Below are positions 44,637-55,100 of a stretch of DNA of 64,000 bases, in pieces. Made by a program: the position numbers and the translations under genes. The notes under the pieces were generated by a model. It worked only from the letters and a program-made list of their open reading frames with translations, ran no database searches and was not told the DNA's origin. Location: assembly GCA_028288705.1 (NCBI GenBank), contig JAQBNH010000007.1, forward strand, positions 1 through 64,000. Reading direction: 5' to 3'. Numbering within the stretch: position 1 is the stretch's first letter; each line of letters opens with the position of its first letter. Source of the stretch: Ferruginibacter sp. Its GTDB lineage: Bacteria; Bacteroidota; Bacteroidia; Chitinophagales; Chitinophagaceae.

Positions 44637-44751
44637 CATTTTTTCCGTTGCAAGAAAAAAGTTTCCAAAAAATATCCAGTTCTGCCAGGCGACACCGATT
44701 TTATACGGTATAGTAATTGATTCATTTCCCGTTCACCACCAAAAACAAAAA

Positions 44752-45894
44752 ATGAAAAAAAATCACCCCGGCCTGGCCATACTGGCCCTCGGCTGCAGTA
44801 CATTATTAGCACTTAGCGCCTGTAATAACAACAAAAGCGAAACGGCTGCAACAAACGACAGCACAACGATCGCAACAGCTAACCCCGTTGATTCAGGTAA
44901 TACACTGAAGCCGGTGAATGAAAAGCCGGCCTGGGGTACGCAACTAACTGACCCGATGGCCGTTGTAATAGAAAAGCTGGTTAGCTATAAAGCGCCTCCG
45001 CTAGTCAGTTTATCTGCCCAGGAAGCGCGTAAGCAACCTTCACCAGCTGATGCTGCGATGGACGTGATCAAAGAGCATAACATTGTGGTAAAGCCGAGCA
45101 ACGCAGATACTACGGGGAAAGATATCCCGGTAGCCGGCGGACAAATCCACCTTCGCATCTACACACCGAAAACGGGCAAAAATATGTACCCGGTGATCGT
45201 TTACTATCATGGAGGTGGTTGGGTAATTGCCAACCTCGATACCTATGGCGCCTCTGCTGATGCTTTGGCCAATCAGGCAGAAGCTATCGTGATATCAGTA
45301 GCTTACCGCCAGGCTCCGGAATTTAAATTTCCCGTGGCGCACAATGATAGCTATGCTGCCTACGAATGGGCTGTAAAAAATGCCGCTTCTATCAAAGGCG
45401 ATCCAAAAAAGATTGCCCTTGTCGGCGAAAGTGCCGGTGGAAACCTTGCGGCAGCAGTGAGTATGATGGCACGCGATAAGGGATTACAGCTTCCAGTTTA
45501 CCAGGTACTGGTTTACCCGATCGCAGGCTATGATTTTACCACGCCTTCCTACAAGGAAAGTGACAGCATTAAGCCATTGAATACCGGATTGATGAAATGG
45601 TTTTATGAAAAATACCTGAACAGCCCTGCTGATGGTAAAAATCCGATGATCTCCCTGGTTTCAGCCAATCTCAAAGGATTGCCTTCCACAACCATCATCG
45701 CTGCCCAATATGATCCCCTCACTTCAGAAGGTCAGCTGCTGTCGGATAATTTGAAGAAAGCCGGTGTTGCGACCAATTATAAATTGTACCCTGGCACGAC
45801 ACATGAATTTTTTGGGATGGCAGCCATCTTGCCGGAAGCTGCCCAGGCACAGGCATTGGCAGTAACGGACCTGAAAGCCGCTTTTAATAAATAA
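44752..45894 (+). CDS. Lipoprotein alpha/beta hydrolase (hormone-sensitive-lipase type)
   Basis: 380 residues. Lipobox LSAC near residue 23 after a signal peptide, then a low-complexity linker. Esterase core: oxyanion motif YYHGGGWV, nucleophile GESAGG, acid AQYDPLTSEGQ and catalytic His in THEFFG. This is the HSL-like esterase/lipase arrangement. Membrane-anchored, probably facing the periplasm. Substrate unknown. Monocistronic, followed by a terminator. Confidence 0.9.
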   Translation: MKKNHPGLAILALGCSTLLALSACNNNKSETAATNDSTTIATANPVDSGNTLKPVNEKPAWGTQLTDPMAVVIEKLVSYKAPPLVSLSAQEARKQPSPADAAMDVIKEHNIVVKPSNADTTGKDIPVAGGQIHLRIYTPKTGKNMYPVIVYYHGGGWVIANLDTYGASADALANQAEAIVISVAYRQAPEFKFPVAHNDSYAAYEWAVKNAASIKGDPKKIALVGESAGGNLAAAVSMMARDKGLQLPVYQVLVYPIAGYDFTTPSYKESDSIKPLNTGLMKWFYEKYLNSPADGKNPMISLVSANLKGLPSTTIIAAQYDPLTSEGQLLSDNLKKAGVATNYKLYPGTTHEFFGMAAILPEAAQAQALAVTDLKAAFNK

Positions 45895-45910
45895 TTACCT
45901 ATCTATAAAA

Positions 45911-45946
45911 AGAGCTGCACTAAATAGATCTGTGCAGCTTTTTTTA
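45911..45946 (+). terminator. Terminator of the lipoprotein esterase gene
   Basis: AGCTGCAC-(11 nt)-GTGCAGCT followed by TTTTTTTA (arms 45913-45920 and 45932-45939). Confidence 0.85.
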
Positions 45947-45973
45947 TAGCATTTATTTGGGAGAACTGTTTGG

Positions 45974-45981
45974 TAATTTTG
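45974..45981 (+). promoter_or_regulatory. Candidate -7 box of the HAD gene
   Basis: Perfect TAATTTTG, 30 bp upstream of the ATG at 46011; no clear TTTG at -33. Confidence 0.45.
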
Positions 45982-46010
45982 CAGGCATAGCGTGAAATAA
46001 ATACGAACTT

Positions 46011-46667
46011 ATGGACAAGGCTTTTTTATTCGACATGAACGGCACGATGATCGACGATATGCAGTTTCACCAGGCGGCCTGGTTTGAGATTCTCAATAAC
46101 GAACTGAATGCTAACATGACGGAAGCGCAAACGCGCAGTCATATGTACGGTAAAAATGAAGAACTCTTTGCCCGGGTATTTGGCAACGATAAATATTCGC
46201 AGGAAGAAGTACATGCATTCTCCCTGAAAAAAGAAAAAAAATACCAGTCTGCTTTTTTACCCCATTTAAAACTGATAGAAGGGCTGCAGGTATTTTTAGA
46301 AACCGCTAAGCGAAACCGGATCAGCATGGCGATTGGCACCGCGGCCAGTCCGTTCAATGTAAACTATGTACTGGATCATATCCCCGTGCGGGAATATTTT
46401 GCGGCGATCGTAACGGCTGATGATGTGATCGCGAGCAAACCAGACCCCGAAGTGTTTACGCGCTGCGCTGATTTACTGGACATCACGTACGAACATTGTA
46501 TTGTTTTCGAAGATTCGCCAAAAGGCGTGGAAGCTGCACTGAACGCCGGCATGAAAGCCGTTGTGTTACTTACCTATCATACAGAAGAAGAATTTAGTCA
46601 TCTCCCAAATGTGCTGATGCTGGTGAAAGATTATACGGATCCGCAGCTGGATGCATTGTTTACCTGA
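46011..46667 (+). CDS. HAD-superfamily phosphatase, beta-phosphoglucomutase-like, with DxN motif
   Basis: 218 residues. HAD motif I reads FLFDMNGTMIDD: the nucleophile D8 is present but the second Asp, normally the acid/base, is N10. Motif II is AIGTAAS, motif III lies in SKPDPEVF and motif IV is VFEDSPKGVEAA; a helical cap occupies about 15-80. Overall shape is that of beta-PGM/sugar phosphatases. The D-to-N change may lower or alter activity. Monocistronic between two unrelated genes. Substrate unknown. Confidence 0.85.
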   Translation: MDKAFLFDMNGTMIDDMQFHQAAWFEILNNELNANMTEAQTRSHMYGKNEELFARVFGNDKYSQEEVHAFSLKKEKKYQSAFLPHLKLIEGLQVFLETAKRNRISMAIGTAASPFNVNYVLDHIPVREYFAAIVTADDVIASKPDPEVFTRCADLLDITYEHCIVFEDSPKGVEAALNAGMKAVVLLTYHTEEEFSHLPNVLMLVKDYTDPQLDALFT

Positions 46668-46710
46668 TCATTTTTAGCTTAACTTACTGGCTTATCTGTT
46701 AATAAACCCC

Positions 46711-47487
46711 ATGAAAATAAAGCTCGTTCCCTGCTGGATACTTTTGCTATGTTCAGTTGTAGTGATGCCCGCCCGGGCACAGGTTGCGGGATTAAAAAAC
46801 AAGACATTCGTGTCATCTGTCACGGGGGACATTAAAAACTATCTCGTCTTCCCGGATAGTAGCACTTTCCTATTTATGCAATTTTCAGGTCCGGCTGAAC
46901 AACTCATCGCAATCGGTAGTGGTCATCTGGTCGTTGGGAATGCAGAGCGAATAAATTTTGTTTATGACAGTCTTTTTCCCCAGCAATTCTTTCCGGGAAA
47001 GCTGGAGTATTCCGCGTCAACTCAAAGCCCGTATGATTCCATAGAATTTTCCGGATTTGTAAGCGGGCCGGATAGGCCGGCAGACTTTGCGACTGCCGCT
47101 TTTCCGGAACTGCGAAAAGTTACTGTGGCTAACAAGTCTGGAATATTTAAGATACGGCTTCCGGCAGTACCCTTCGTTTCAAAAATAGAGATTACGCACC
47201 GTGATCTTTCGCCCTACAGCTTCACAATCTTGCCCAACGAAAACCTTCATGAAATTAATATTCAACTTCCTTTACGAACATCCAACCTTTTACGAAAGGA
47301 AAACCTGACAGAGAAATTCAGTCTTGTGAAGAAAGGAAATTCGGAGATCAGGCTGAGCGGTCCGGAGATTTTTCAGGAATCAAAAACCGACAGGGTTAAA
47401 ATTATTGAGTTGCTGAACCAAAGCCTTGTTGCTTTTCCCCAGGAATCCCTGATGATCCAGGAGATTATCGGGCGGCTAAAGAAATAA
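46711..47487 (+). CDS. Exported protein, unknown function
   Basis: 258 residues with a signal peptide (MKIKLVPCWILLLCSVVVMPARAQ). The body is beta-rich without a recognised domain (IRLPAVPFVSKIEITHRDLSPYSFTILPNENLHEINIQLPL), with a short helical C-terminus (VKIIELLNQSLVAFPQESLMIQEIIGRLKK). Composition differs slightly from its neighbours. It follows the HAD gene by 43 bp, possibly on the same transcript. No function can be stated. Confidence 0.65.
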   Translation: MKIKLVPCWILLLCSVVVMPARAQVAGLKNKTFVSSVTGDIKNYLVFPDSSTFLFMQFSGPAEQLIAIGSGHLVVGNAERINFVYDSLFPQQFFPGKLEYSASTQSPYDSIEFSGFVSGPDRPADFATAAFPELRKVTVANKSGIFKIRLPAVPFVSKIEITHRDLSPYSFTILPNENLHEINIQLPLRTSNLLRKENLTEKFSLVKKGNSEIRLSGPEIFQESKTDRVKIIELLNQSLVAFPQESLMIQEIIGRLKK

Positions 47488-47591
47488 TGATTTTATAGAT
47501 CCGGATAATTTTATTCATGGCGGATTGAGCCGATCATGAAATCCCTTATATTTAAACACCGATGCTGCCATACACACTTTAAAATTGTTGT

Positions 47592-48914
47592 ATGTCAATG
47601 AACCGTAAACTGGCGATCATTCCGTTTCTTTTATTACTGGCTGTTGTCGTCCTCAGCCTCTTCCCTTCCGCGTCGGCTCCCATTCCTGCAAATAATACGG
47701 ATATCAATGGCGCCGATACCGCCTGGATGTTAACAGCAACGGCCCTCGTGCTGATCATGACGCCCGGACTTGCTTTTTTCTATGGCGGGATGGTGTCTAA
47801 AAAGAATGTCATCAGTACGATGCTGCAAAGTTATATCTGCATGGCAGGGGTTACCCTGATCTGGGTGATCGTCGGGTTTAGTTTTGCTTTCGGCGATTCC
47901 ATCGGCGGCATCATCGGTAACCCCAAAACTTTTTTCCTGATGAAAGGCATTATTAATGGGAAACCCTGGCCGCTGGCCCCGACGATTCCATTGGTGCTCT
48001 TTGCTTTTTATCAATTGAAATTCGCTATCATCACACCTGCTCTTATCACGGGCGCTTTTGCAGAACGCATCAAATTCACTTCCTATATTTTGTTCATCAC
48101 GCTGTTTTGCATTTTTATCTATTGCCCGCTAGCCCATGCTACCTGGCACCCCAACGGCATCCTGGCAAAATACGGTGTGCTCGATTTTGCCGGTGGAACC
48201 GTTGTACATATGAGTGCAGGCTGGGCCGCATTGGCGGGTGCCCTTTATCTTAAAAAACGGCAGGATCATGCCCATACGCCTGCCCGCATCAGTTATGTAT
48301 TGCTGGGAACAGGATTGCTTTGGTTTGGCTGGTTTGGGTTTAATGCGGGTTCGGCTTTTGGTGCAAACGTGTTAGCAGTAAATGCCCTGGCCACCACCAG
48401 TTCCGCCTCGGCAGCAGCTGCCTTCACCTGGATCATCTTCGACGCGATGCGGGGTAAAAAACCTTCTGCCATGGGAACCTGCATTGGTGCAGTTGTCGGC
48501 CTGGTGGCGATCACGCCGGCGGCAGGATTTATCAGCATCGCGCATTCATTAACGGTTGGTATTGTCAGCAGTATTGTAAGTAACCTGATGGTAGAATGGC
48601 GCACACGTACCAGCATTGACGACACGCTGGATGTATTCCCCTGTCATGGCATTGGCGGCATCGTCGGTTTTTTACTCACAGCCGTGTTTGCAGATCAGCA
48701 AATCAACGCAGCAAACGTAACTGGTAACGGGTTGATCTTTGGCGAAACGCATTTGTTTACAGTGCATCTCATTACCACGGTGGCGGTTTCTGCGTTTGTA
48801 TTTGGCGGCACCTTTATCCTGTTAAAGATCACAGACCTCATCACGCCTTTGCGCGTTTCCGTGGAAGAGGAAATGGAAGGCCTGGATAAAAGCCAGCATG
48901 GCGAATCACTTTAA
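47592..48914 (+). CDS. amt: Ammonium transporter
   Basis: 440 residues, about 11 membrane helices after an N-terminal signal-like helix. The Amt/MEP/Rh pattern is clear: MTPGLAFFYGGMVSKKNV, the first pore His in AHATWHPNG, DFAGGTVVHMSAGWAALA, and the second pore His in DDTLDVFPCHGIGG. Imports ammonium across the inner membrane. No GlnK gene is adjacent, which is unusual for amtB-type loci. Start codon could be the Met at 47592 or the one two codons later. Confidence 0.95.
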   Translation: MSMNRKLAIIPFLLLLAVVVLSLFPSASAPIPANNTDINGADTAWMLTATALVLIMTPGLAFFYGGMVSKKNVISTMLQSYICMAGVTLIWVIVGFSFAFGDSIGGIIGNPKTFFLMKGIINGKPWPLAPTIPLVLFAFYQLKFAIITPALITGAFAERIKFTSYILFITLFCIFIYCPLAHATWHPNGILAKYGVLDFAGGTVVHMSAGWAALAGALYLKKRQDHAHTPARISYVLLGTGLLWFGWFGFNAGSAFGANVLAVNALATTSSASAAAAFTWIIFDAMRGKKPSAMGTCIGAVVGLVAITPAAGFISIAHSLTVGIVSSIVSNLMVEWRTRTSIDDTLDVFPCHGIGGIVGFLLTAVFADQQINAANVTGNGLIFGETHLFTVHLITTVAVSAFVFGGTFILLKITDLITPLRVSVEEEMEGLDKSQHGESL

Positions 48915-48942
48915 TGGTTATCGTCTATGCCTTATCGTTTAT

Positions 48943-49890
48943 TTACAACTTGAGTTTTTTTCCATCGCAATTGCGCACCAGCGTACGGAACCTGTCCATC
49001 ACATCTCCAGAAGGATCGTAACTGCCTTCCGGGGTTACATCGAGGAACATCGGCAATGACTCTACCGGCTTGGTAAGTGTGTATTTATCGCCTGATTGCT
49101 GGTAAGTGCTAAAGCCTTTTTTTGCCGCGCCCATTAAAATACAATTGGGTTTACTCTTTGCACGATCGAGGTTTACTTCATCGATCTGGTCCAGGGGCAC
49201 GATCGTGAGGTAGTATTCTTTCTTTTCACCAGAGGTATTTATTTCCTGCAGGTTATAAAACAAATACAGCGAGCATCCGCTGGCATAAGCATTGGTGAGG
49301 TAATAAGTTTTGGAAGTACCTTTCCCGGAGAACCAGAAGTCCTTATACTTTTTCATCGCGGTTGTGGTGGCTTGCAGAGGTTCGTTTTCTTCTGCGATAT
49401 AGATCTCGCGGAGTTTATATAAAGCCGCCCGCACCTGTTCTGCATTTTTCTTATCTACCTGTAAAAAATTAAAATAGATATCCTCTGCAAAAATATCATC
49501 CACTTGCTTTTTAAAGACACTTACTTTATGGCAAAGCTTATTCTTTAACTGGATCTTCAATTGGCCAACCGGTGATTTGGATGGCACTTCCACTTCTGTG
49601 ATCGTGCTGATATCCTGCGGACGGAAATCATAAGTCCAGGTGGTATTACCATTCGTTGCCTGCAGTTCTACCAGGATTTGCACACCCATTTCCGTGGGGG
49701 TTACCGAGGCACTGGCAATAATCAGTTTCTTACCTGTTTCATCAAAGAAACGGATATTATCTACAGCTTCTTTCGCTTTGGCATCCAGTTCGCGCACGGC
49801 GATGCTTTTGCGGGCACTGATCTTTTGGGCACTGGAAGAAGCTGAAATAACAGATGCGAGGATGAGGAAGAGGAAAGTAATTTTTCTCAT
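48943..49890 (-). CDS. Exported protein, unknown function
   Basis: 315 residues with a signal peptide ([22 protein letters not shown]). Mixed alpha/beta body without a recognised family; central basic stretches such as KIQLKNKLCHKVSVFKKQ and a helical segment AEQVRAALYKLREIYIAEENEP. Convergent with the ammonium transporter gene, 28 bp apart and without a distinct terminator. Periplasmic location is inferred. No functional statement is possible. Confidence 0.65.
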   Translation of the reverse strand: MRKITFLFLILASVISASSSAQKISARKSIAVRELDAKAKEAVDNIRFFDETGKKLIIASASVTPTEMGVQILVELQATNGNTTWTYDFRPQDISTITEVEVPSKSPVGQLKIQLKNKLCHKVSVFKKQVDDIFAEDIYFNFLQVDKKNAEQVRAALYKLREIYIAEENEPLQATTTAMKKYKDFWFSGKGTSKTYYLTNAYASGCSLYLFYNLQEINTSGEKKEYYLTIVPLDQIDEVNLDRAKSKPNCILMGAAKKGFSTYQQSGDKYTLTKPVESLPMFLDVTPEGSYDPSGDVMDRFRTLVRNCDGKKLKL

Positions 49891-50154
49891 GTGCTGGTTA
49901 TGGTTTTGGTAAACAAAGTCTGCACCCGGACCTGTAATAAAAAATCCGGATCCCGCTGGCAGGATAGTGGCTGGTCAGCGGGCGACGTGGTTTAAGGGTT
50001 TATTTTATAGGTTAAAGTTAGGGGCAATCCTACTTATTACCAAGAAGCAGGGATGATTATCGCCGGCATACCAGCTTGTATGTCACTAAGTTTAACCAGG
50101 CTATCCGCGTGCTGCAGGCCAAAATTTACTCTTCTCTTAATAACTCATCTACCC
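49891..50154. other. Intergenic region upstream of sucD, no gene seen
   Basis: No ORF with coding character and no clear RNA gene. Contains GTCCGGAT/ATCCGGAT-like fragments and several short weak hairpins. The promoter of the minus-strand gene presumably lies near its left end (ATG at 49890); no convincing consensus is visible there. Confidence 0.5.
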
Positions 50155-50162
50155 TATCTTTG
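50155..50162 (+). promoter_or_regulatory. Candidate -7 box of sucD
   Basis: Perfect TATCTTTG, 43 bp upstream of the sucD ATG; no TTTG at -33. Confidence 0.5.
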
Positions 50163-50204
50163 CGCCGGGTTTTTTAATTTTCATTTTAAATTTCTAATTG
50201 AAAG

Positions 50205-51080
50205 ATGGCAGTTTTAGTCAATAAAGATTCTAAAATCCTGGTACAGGGCTTTACGGGTACTGAGGGTAGTTTTCATGCTACGCAGATGATCGAATACGGC
50301 ACGCAGGTAGTTGGTGGCGTTACGCCGGGGAAAGGTGGCAGCACGCACCTGGAAAAACCTGTATTTAACACAGTCGCTGATGCGGTAAAAGCAACAGGTG
50401 CTAATGTGAGTATTATTTTCGTACCGCCTGCATTTGCTGCAGATGCGATCATGGAAGCAACAGACGCAGGTATTGCACTGGTTGTTTGTATTACAGAAGG
50501 TATTCCGGTACTGGATATGGTGAAAGTGAAAAATTATTTGGTTGGAAGTTCTACAAGGCTGATCGGTCCGAATTGCCCTGGTGTAATAACGGCAGACGAA
50601 TGTAAAGTAGGTATTATGCCGGGCTTTATCTTTAAAAAAGGCCGTATCGGTATCGTTTCTAAATCAGGAACACTTACTTACGAAGCGGCAGACCAGGTAG
50701 CGAAAGCAGGCCTTGGCATTTCCACAGCGATTGGTATTGGCGGTGATCCGATCATCGGCACAACAACAAAACAGGCGATCGAACTGTTCATGAACGATCC
50801 GGAAACAGATGCGATCGTAATGATCGGTGAGATCGGTGGTGGCATGGAAGCAGAAGCAGCAGAATATGTTCGTTCAACAGGCAATAAAAAACCGGTAGTT
50901 GGATTTATCGCCGGCCAGACAGCTCCTCCGGGACGCAGGATGGGCCACGCGGGCGCGATCGTTGGCGGTGCTGATGATACAGCAGAAGCAAAAATGAAGA
51001 TCATGGCAGAATGCGGTATCCACGTGGTGGACAGCCCGGCAGATATCGGCAAGACAATGGCCGAAGTGATCAAAAAATAA
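50205..51080 (+). CDS. sucD: Succinate-CoA ligase alpha subunit
   Basis: 291 residues, full length. Rossmann CoA-binding domain ([43 protein letters not shown]) and the phosphohistidine loop GHAGAIVGG. Catalyses the substrate-level phosphorylation step of the TCA cycle with the beta subunit SucC. sucC is not adjacent, so the two subunits are encoded apart, as in some other Bacteroidetes. Ends with a strong terminator. Confidence 0.97.
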   Translation: MAVLVNKDSKILVQGFTGTEGSFHATQMIEYGTQVVGGVTPGKGGSTHLEKPVFNTVADAVKATGANVSIIFVPPAFAADAIMEATDAGIALVVCITEGIPVLDMVKVKNYLVGSSTRLIGPNCPGVITADECKVGIMPGFIFKKGRIGIVSKSGTLTYEAADQVAKAGLGISTAIGIGGDPIIGTTTKQAIELFMNDPETDAIVMIGEIGGGMEAEAAEYVRSTGNKKPVVGFIAGQTAPPGRRMGHAGAIVGGADDTAEAKMKIMAECGIHVVDSPADIGKTMAEVIKK

Positions 51081-51084
51081 TTAA

Positions 51085-51116
51085 CAGCCCCGGACAAGTT
51101 CCGGGGTTTCTTTTTA
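51085..51116 (+). terminator. Terminator of sucD
   Basis: CCCCGGA-CAAGT-TCCGGGG followed by TTTCTTTTT (arms 51088-51094 and 51100-51106). Confidence 0.85.
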
Positions 51117-51172
51117 TACAAAAAAAGGGCGGAACCCATGTTCCCACCCTTCAAAGTATAGCCACCAAAAAA

Positions 51173-51931
51173 CTATCTTCTCTGCTGAATAAAGCGCGCT
51201 AATTCCTCCCGGCTACTGGTAAAACTCAACGCTTCATTGATGATATAATAATTCGCTTTATCTGTTGTATAAGCATAAGCGTATTTCGCAACTTCCAGTT
51301 TATTCGCTTCAAAATTGAACAACATCACCAGTTCTTTTACCTGCGACGCACTGAATAAATTTGCTGCTATGTTTTGCTTCGCCATTGTTGTCCTGGTTTC
51401 TTCAAAAGACTCGCTGCGCATCGCCTGTTTCAATTGCTCAAAACTCCGGGCATTCATCACCTGGCCATTGGCATTATAACCGCCATTGGAATTTCCCCAG
51501 CCATTGTTATTGCCATTGCCATAACCGTTGCCGTTATTGTTGCCATAATTATTGTCGTCGTAGGTGCGGGCGAGTTGTTGCTCATCAACAAAGGCCTTAC
51601 CAAAACGATTGATCGTAATGTCTACATGATATTGTTGTTTCACATAAACATTGGCATCATACAACAGGCGTTGATTGCGGTTGTTGCCACGCCCGCGCGA
51701 AGCAATTTGCTGGTAAACCTTCACGTTATGGTACCCCGCGCGCAGGTCGTTGATGACGATATCATCTTCATCGTAATTCGATCTGCTATTGCTGCTGTAG
51801 GTATTACCGTCTACAACAACCGTTACCTGCATATTGCCGGCATTGTTGATGGTGAGTTTCGTTTGCGGAGGCGCCGCAAATACAGAAAAAGAAACAACCA
51901 TTAAACTTAAAAGTGTAAAAAATCTTTTCAT
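51173..51931 (-). CDS. Secreted DUF4476 protein with Asn/Gly-rich linker
   Basis: 252 residues from the ATG at 51931 (MKRFFTLLSLMVVSFSVFAA); the track's start 49 codons earlier is rejected because it precedes the signal peptide. An N-terminal beta domain (about 25-115: LTINNAGNMQVTVVVDG, INDLRAGYHNVKVYQQ) is followed by a linker made almost only of Asn, Gly and Tyr (about 122-155), then a DUF4476 helical module of about 90 residues. The same C-terminal module occurs in 1901-3082. Envelope location and unknown function, as for that protein. Confidence 0.78.
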   Translation of the reverse strand: MKRFFTLLSLMVVSFSVFAAPPQTKLTINNAGNMQVTVVVDGNTYSSNSRSNYDEDDIVINDLRAGYHNVKVYQQIASRGRGNNRNQRLLYDANVYVKQQYHVDITINRFGKAFVDEQQLARTYDDNNYGNNNGNGYGNGNNNGWGNSNGGYNANGQVMNARSFEQLKQAMRSESFEETRTTMAKQNIAANLFSASQVKELVMLFNFEANKLEVAKYAYAYTTDKANYYIINEALSFTSSREELARFIQQRR

Positions 51932-52147
51932 CGTGGTAAATTTTGAAGTTAAAAATATCGGTCTTAAAACCTTAACTATTGGATGCCTGCAGGTGCCCCG
52001 GGTAACATCGGGATTAGATAATAAAAAGTTAAAGAAATAATTTGCAGCGTGCTTGTGTAAATGCTTCTGCTGCCACATCCTATAAACAGTTCCCTGGTAG
52101 AAAGCCAGAACAGGAAAACGTAACTTGTAACTTATTAAAGCCTTTGT

Positions 52148-55100
52148 ATGAACTGGAGAAAATTTTTACCCTTACTTTTTGTTGCCTTAATCCACGTGAT
52201 TTCAATGAATGCACAACCCGTAAACGACTATACAAACGACTGGAAGAAAGTAGCTGAGCTGGAAAAAAAAGGCCTGACAAAATCGGCCCTCGACCAGGTA
52301 GTGAAAATATTTGATGCAGCCCTGAAAGCCGGCAATCAAACCCAACAGATCAAGGCGGCGATGTACCAGATGAAATACCGCAATCTCGTTCAGGAAGACA
52401 ACAGGGAAAATAATATTTTTTACCTCGATACGCTTATCTCCAGGACTGCAGCCCCGGCGCGAAATATTTTACAGAGTATGCAGGCTTCCTTATTTCTTTC
52501 TTATCGCGAAGCCAATCGCTACAAATTGTACGGGCGTACGGCTTTAACCGAAGAAACGGCGAAAGATATCAATACCTGGAGCATTGAAAAATTGAATGCG
52601 ACCATGTCGGCTTTGTATAAAGCATCTCTTCAAAATGAAGCCCTTTTAAAGAATACAAAACTGGCTGGTTATGATGCGATTCTTGTAAAAGGAGAAAATA
52701 CGCGAAACCTCCGGCCAACGCTATATGATCTGCTCGCGCACCGTGCCCTGGATTATTTTATGATGGAGGAAAATAATATCACGAACCCATCGTATAAGTT
52801 TGTATTGAATGACGAGCGTTTTTTTTCTGCTGCCCAACCATTTAGTACGATTAAATTCAGCGCCCGCGATTCCTCGGCATTGTATTATAACGCCGGCCTG
52901 GTTTTGCAGGACCTGATCAGGTTTCATCTTGCAGACGGCAATACAGATGCGTTGCTGGATGTAGATCTTAAGCGTCTTGAGTTCGTAAACGAACACGGCA
53001 TTTTTGCGGATAAAACAAAACTGTATGAAGCAAGCTTAATTGCGCTGGAAAAAGCGCATCCATCCAACCCCATCATTGCGCGCGCCATGTTTCAGCGTGC
53101 CCTTATTTATTTTGAGGCGGGCCAGAAATATGATCCCGTTACAGCAAAAGATCAGCAGTTCAGCCTAAAGAAAGCAAAAACATTATTGGAAGAAATTATC
53201 AAACGCTTTCCAAAATCTGAGGGTGCTATCCTGGCGCAAAATCAACTCATCGGCATCAGCCAGCCCACGCTGACGATGCAAACAGAAAAAGTAAACGTTC
53301 CTTTAACGCCTTTTCGCAGCCTCGTTACTTATCGCAATATTCCTCAACTTTATTTTCGGGTTGTGGCCATTTCCCATGATGAGATGCAAAAGATCGAACG
53401 CAACGATTATGATAAGATCTGGAGTAGCCTCAGTGCTTTAAAGCCAATCCGGACATGGAATATCACCCTGCCTGATCTGCAGGATTACCAGCAACATTCC
53501 ACTGAAATAAAAACGGATGGCCTGCCAGCCGGAAGTTATTTATTGCTCGCCAGCCGTAATGCTGATTTCAGCATGGCCGATAATATCATGGCGCGACAAT
53601 TTATATACGTTAGCCAGATCAGTTATATCAACAACAACCGCTCGGAGTTATATGTACTTCACCGCGACAATGGACAGCCGCTGCCAAATGCAGAAGTGCA
53701 GGTTTGGCAACAGGTGTATAACTACAGCACGCGTAATTATGAGCAGGTTAAAAAAGAAAAGTATACGGCCGACAAGAATGGTTTCGTGAAACTGCAAACG
53801 TCTAAAGAATACATGAACAATTACCTGCAGGTGAAATACCAGGGTGAAGAATTGTTTACAGATGAAACCGTTCAGTTGAGTGGCTACAGTTCTTACCAGG
53901 CACCAACGAGGAAAGCTACTTTTCTTTTTACCGACCGTTCGATTTACCGCCCGGGTCAAACAATATTTTTTAAAGGCATCGTGATCGTAACGGATAGTGC
54001 AACAAAAAAGAGCCAGGTGGTACCCGGGTTCGCAGGAAATATTTCGCTATACGATGCGAACAACCAGAAATTACAAACGTTGCAATGGACGACCAATGCT
54101 TTTGGCTCTTACAACGGCAGCTTTGTGTTACCCGAAGGAACGCTGAACGGAAGTTTCTCGTTACGTGATGCCAATAACGCCGTTTTCTATTTCAATGTAG
54201 AAGAATATAAAAGGCCGAAATTTTCCACAGAAATTAAAAAACCTGAAGGCACGTATCGGCTGAATGACAGCATTACCATGACCGGCCTGGCCAAAGCGTA
54301 TGCAGGCAATAACATCGATGGCGCGAAAGTTATTTATCGTGTGGTAAGAAAGGTGCGTTACCCGATCTGGTGGTTTGGCGGTTATCGTAAGATCTGGCCG
54401 CCATATGGCCGCGGTGCAGAAATGGAGATTGTAAACGGCGAAACTGTATCGGATGAGCATGGAGAATTTACAATCCGGTTCAAAGCCATTCCAGATGAGG
54501 CTGTTGATAAAAAAAGTCAGCCTGTATTTTATTACGAAATAACTGCTGACGTAACCGATATCAATGGTGAGACGCGTACTGGCACTACATCAGTAGCCGT
54601 TGCTTACCAGGCATTACAACTGGAGATTACGAGCGAAGATAAATTGCCGGCAGATAGTTTAACCAACATCAGGATCAGCAGTAAAAACATGAATGACCTT
54701 TTTGAAAAAGCCAAGCTGAATGTTACCCTGTTGAAACTAAAAAGTCCGGTAAAAGTTTATCGCGCACGTTACTGGGAAATGCCTGACCAGTTTGTAATGA
54801 GCCGGGAAGATTTTGAAAAAGCTTTTCCTTACGATGCGTACAAGGATGAAGATCAGCCTGCCAATTGGCCGGTGGAGAAAACTGTTATGCAAGTCACTGA
54901 TACAACAACAGCGTCAGGCAAATTTGCATTCCCTTCGCAAAAACTCTCCGCGGGCTGGTATAAAATATTAGTTACGACAACTGACAAATATGGTGAAGAA
55001 GTAAAGGCAGAAAAATACATCCAGTTAACCGATGGCCAGGCCGGCAGCATCACAGATGCCATCCAGGTGAACGTGAGTCCGGCGATTGCACTGCCGGGTG

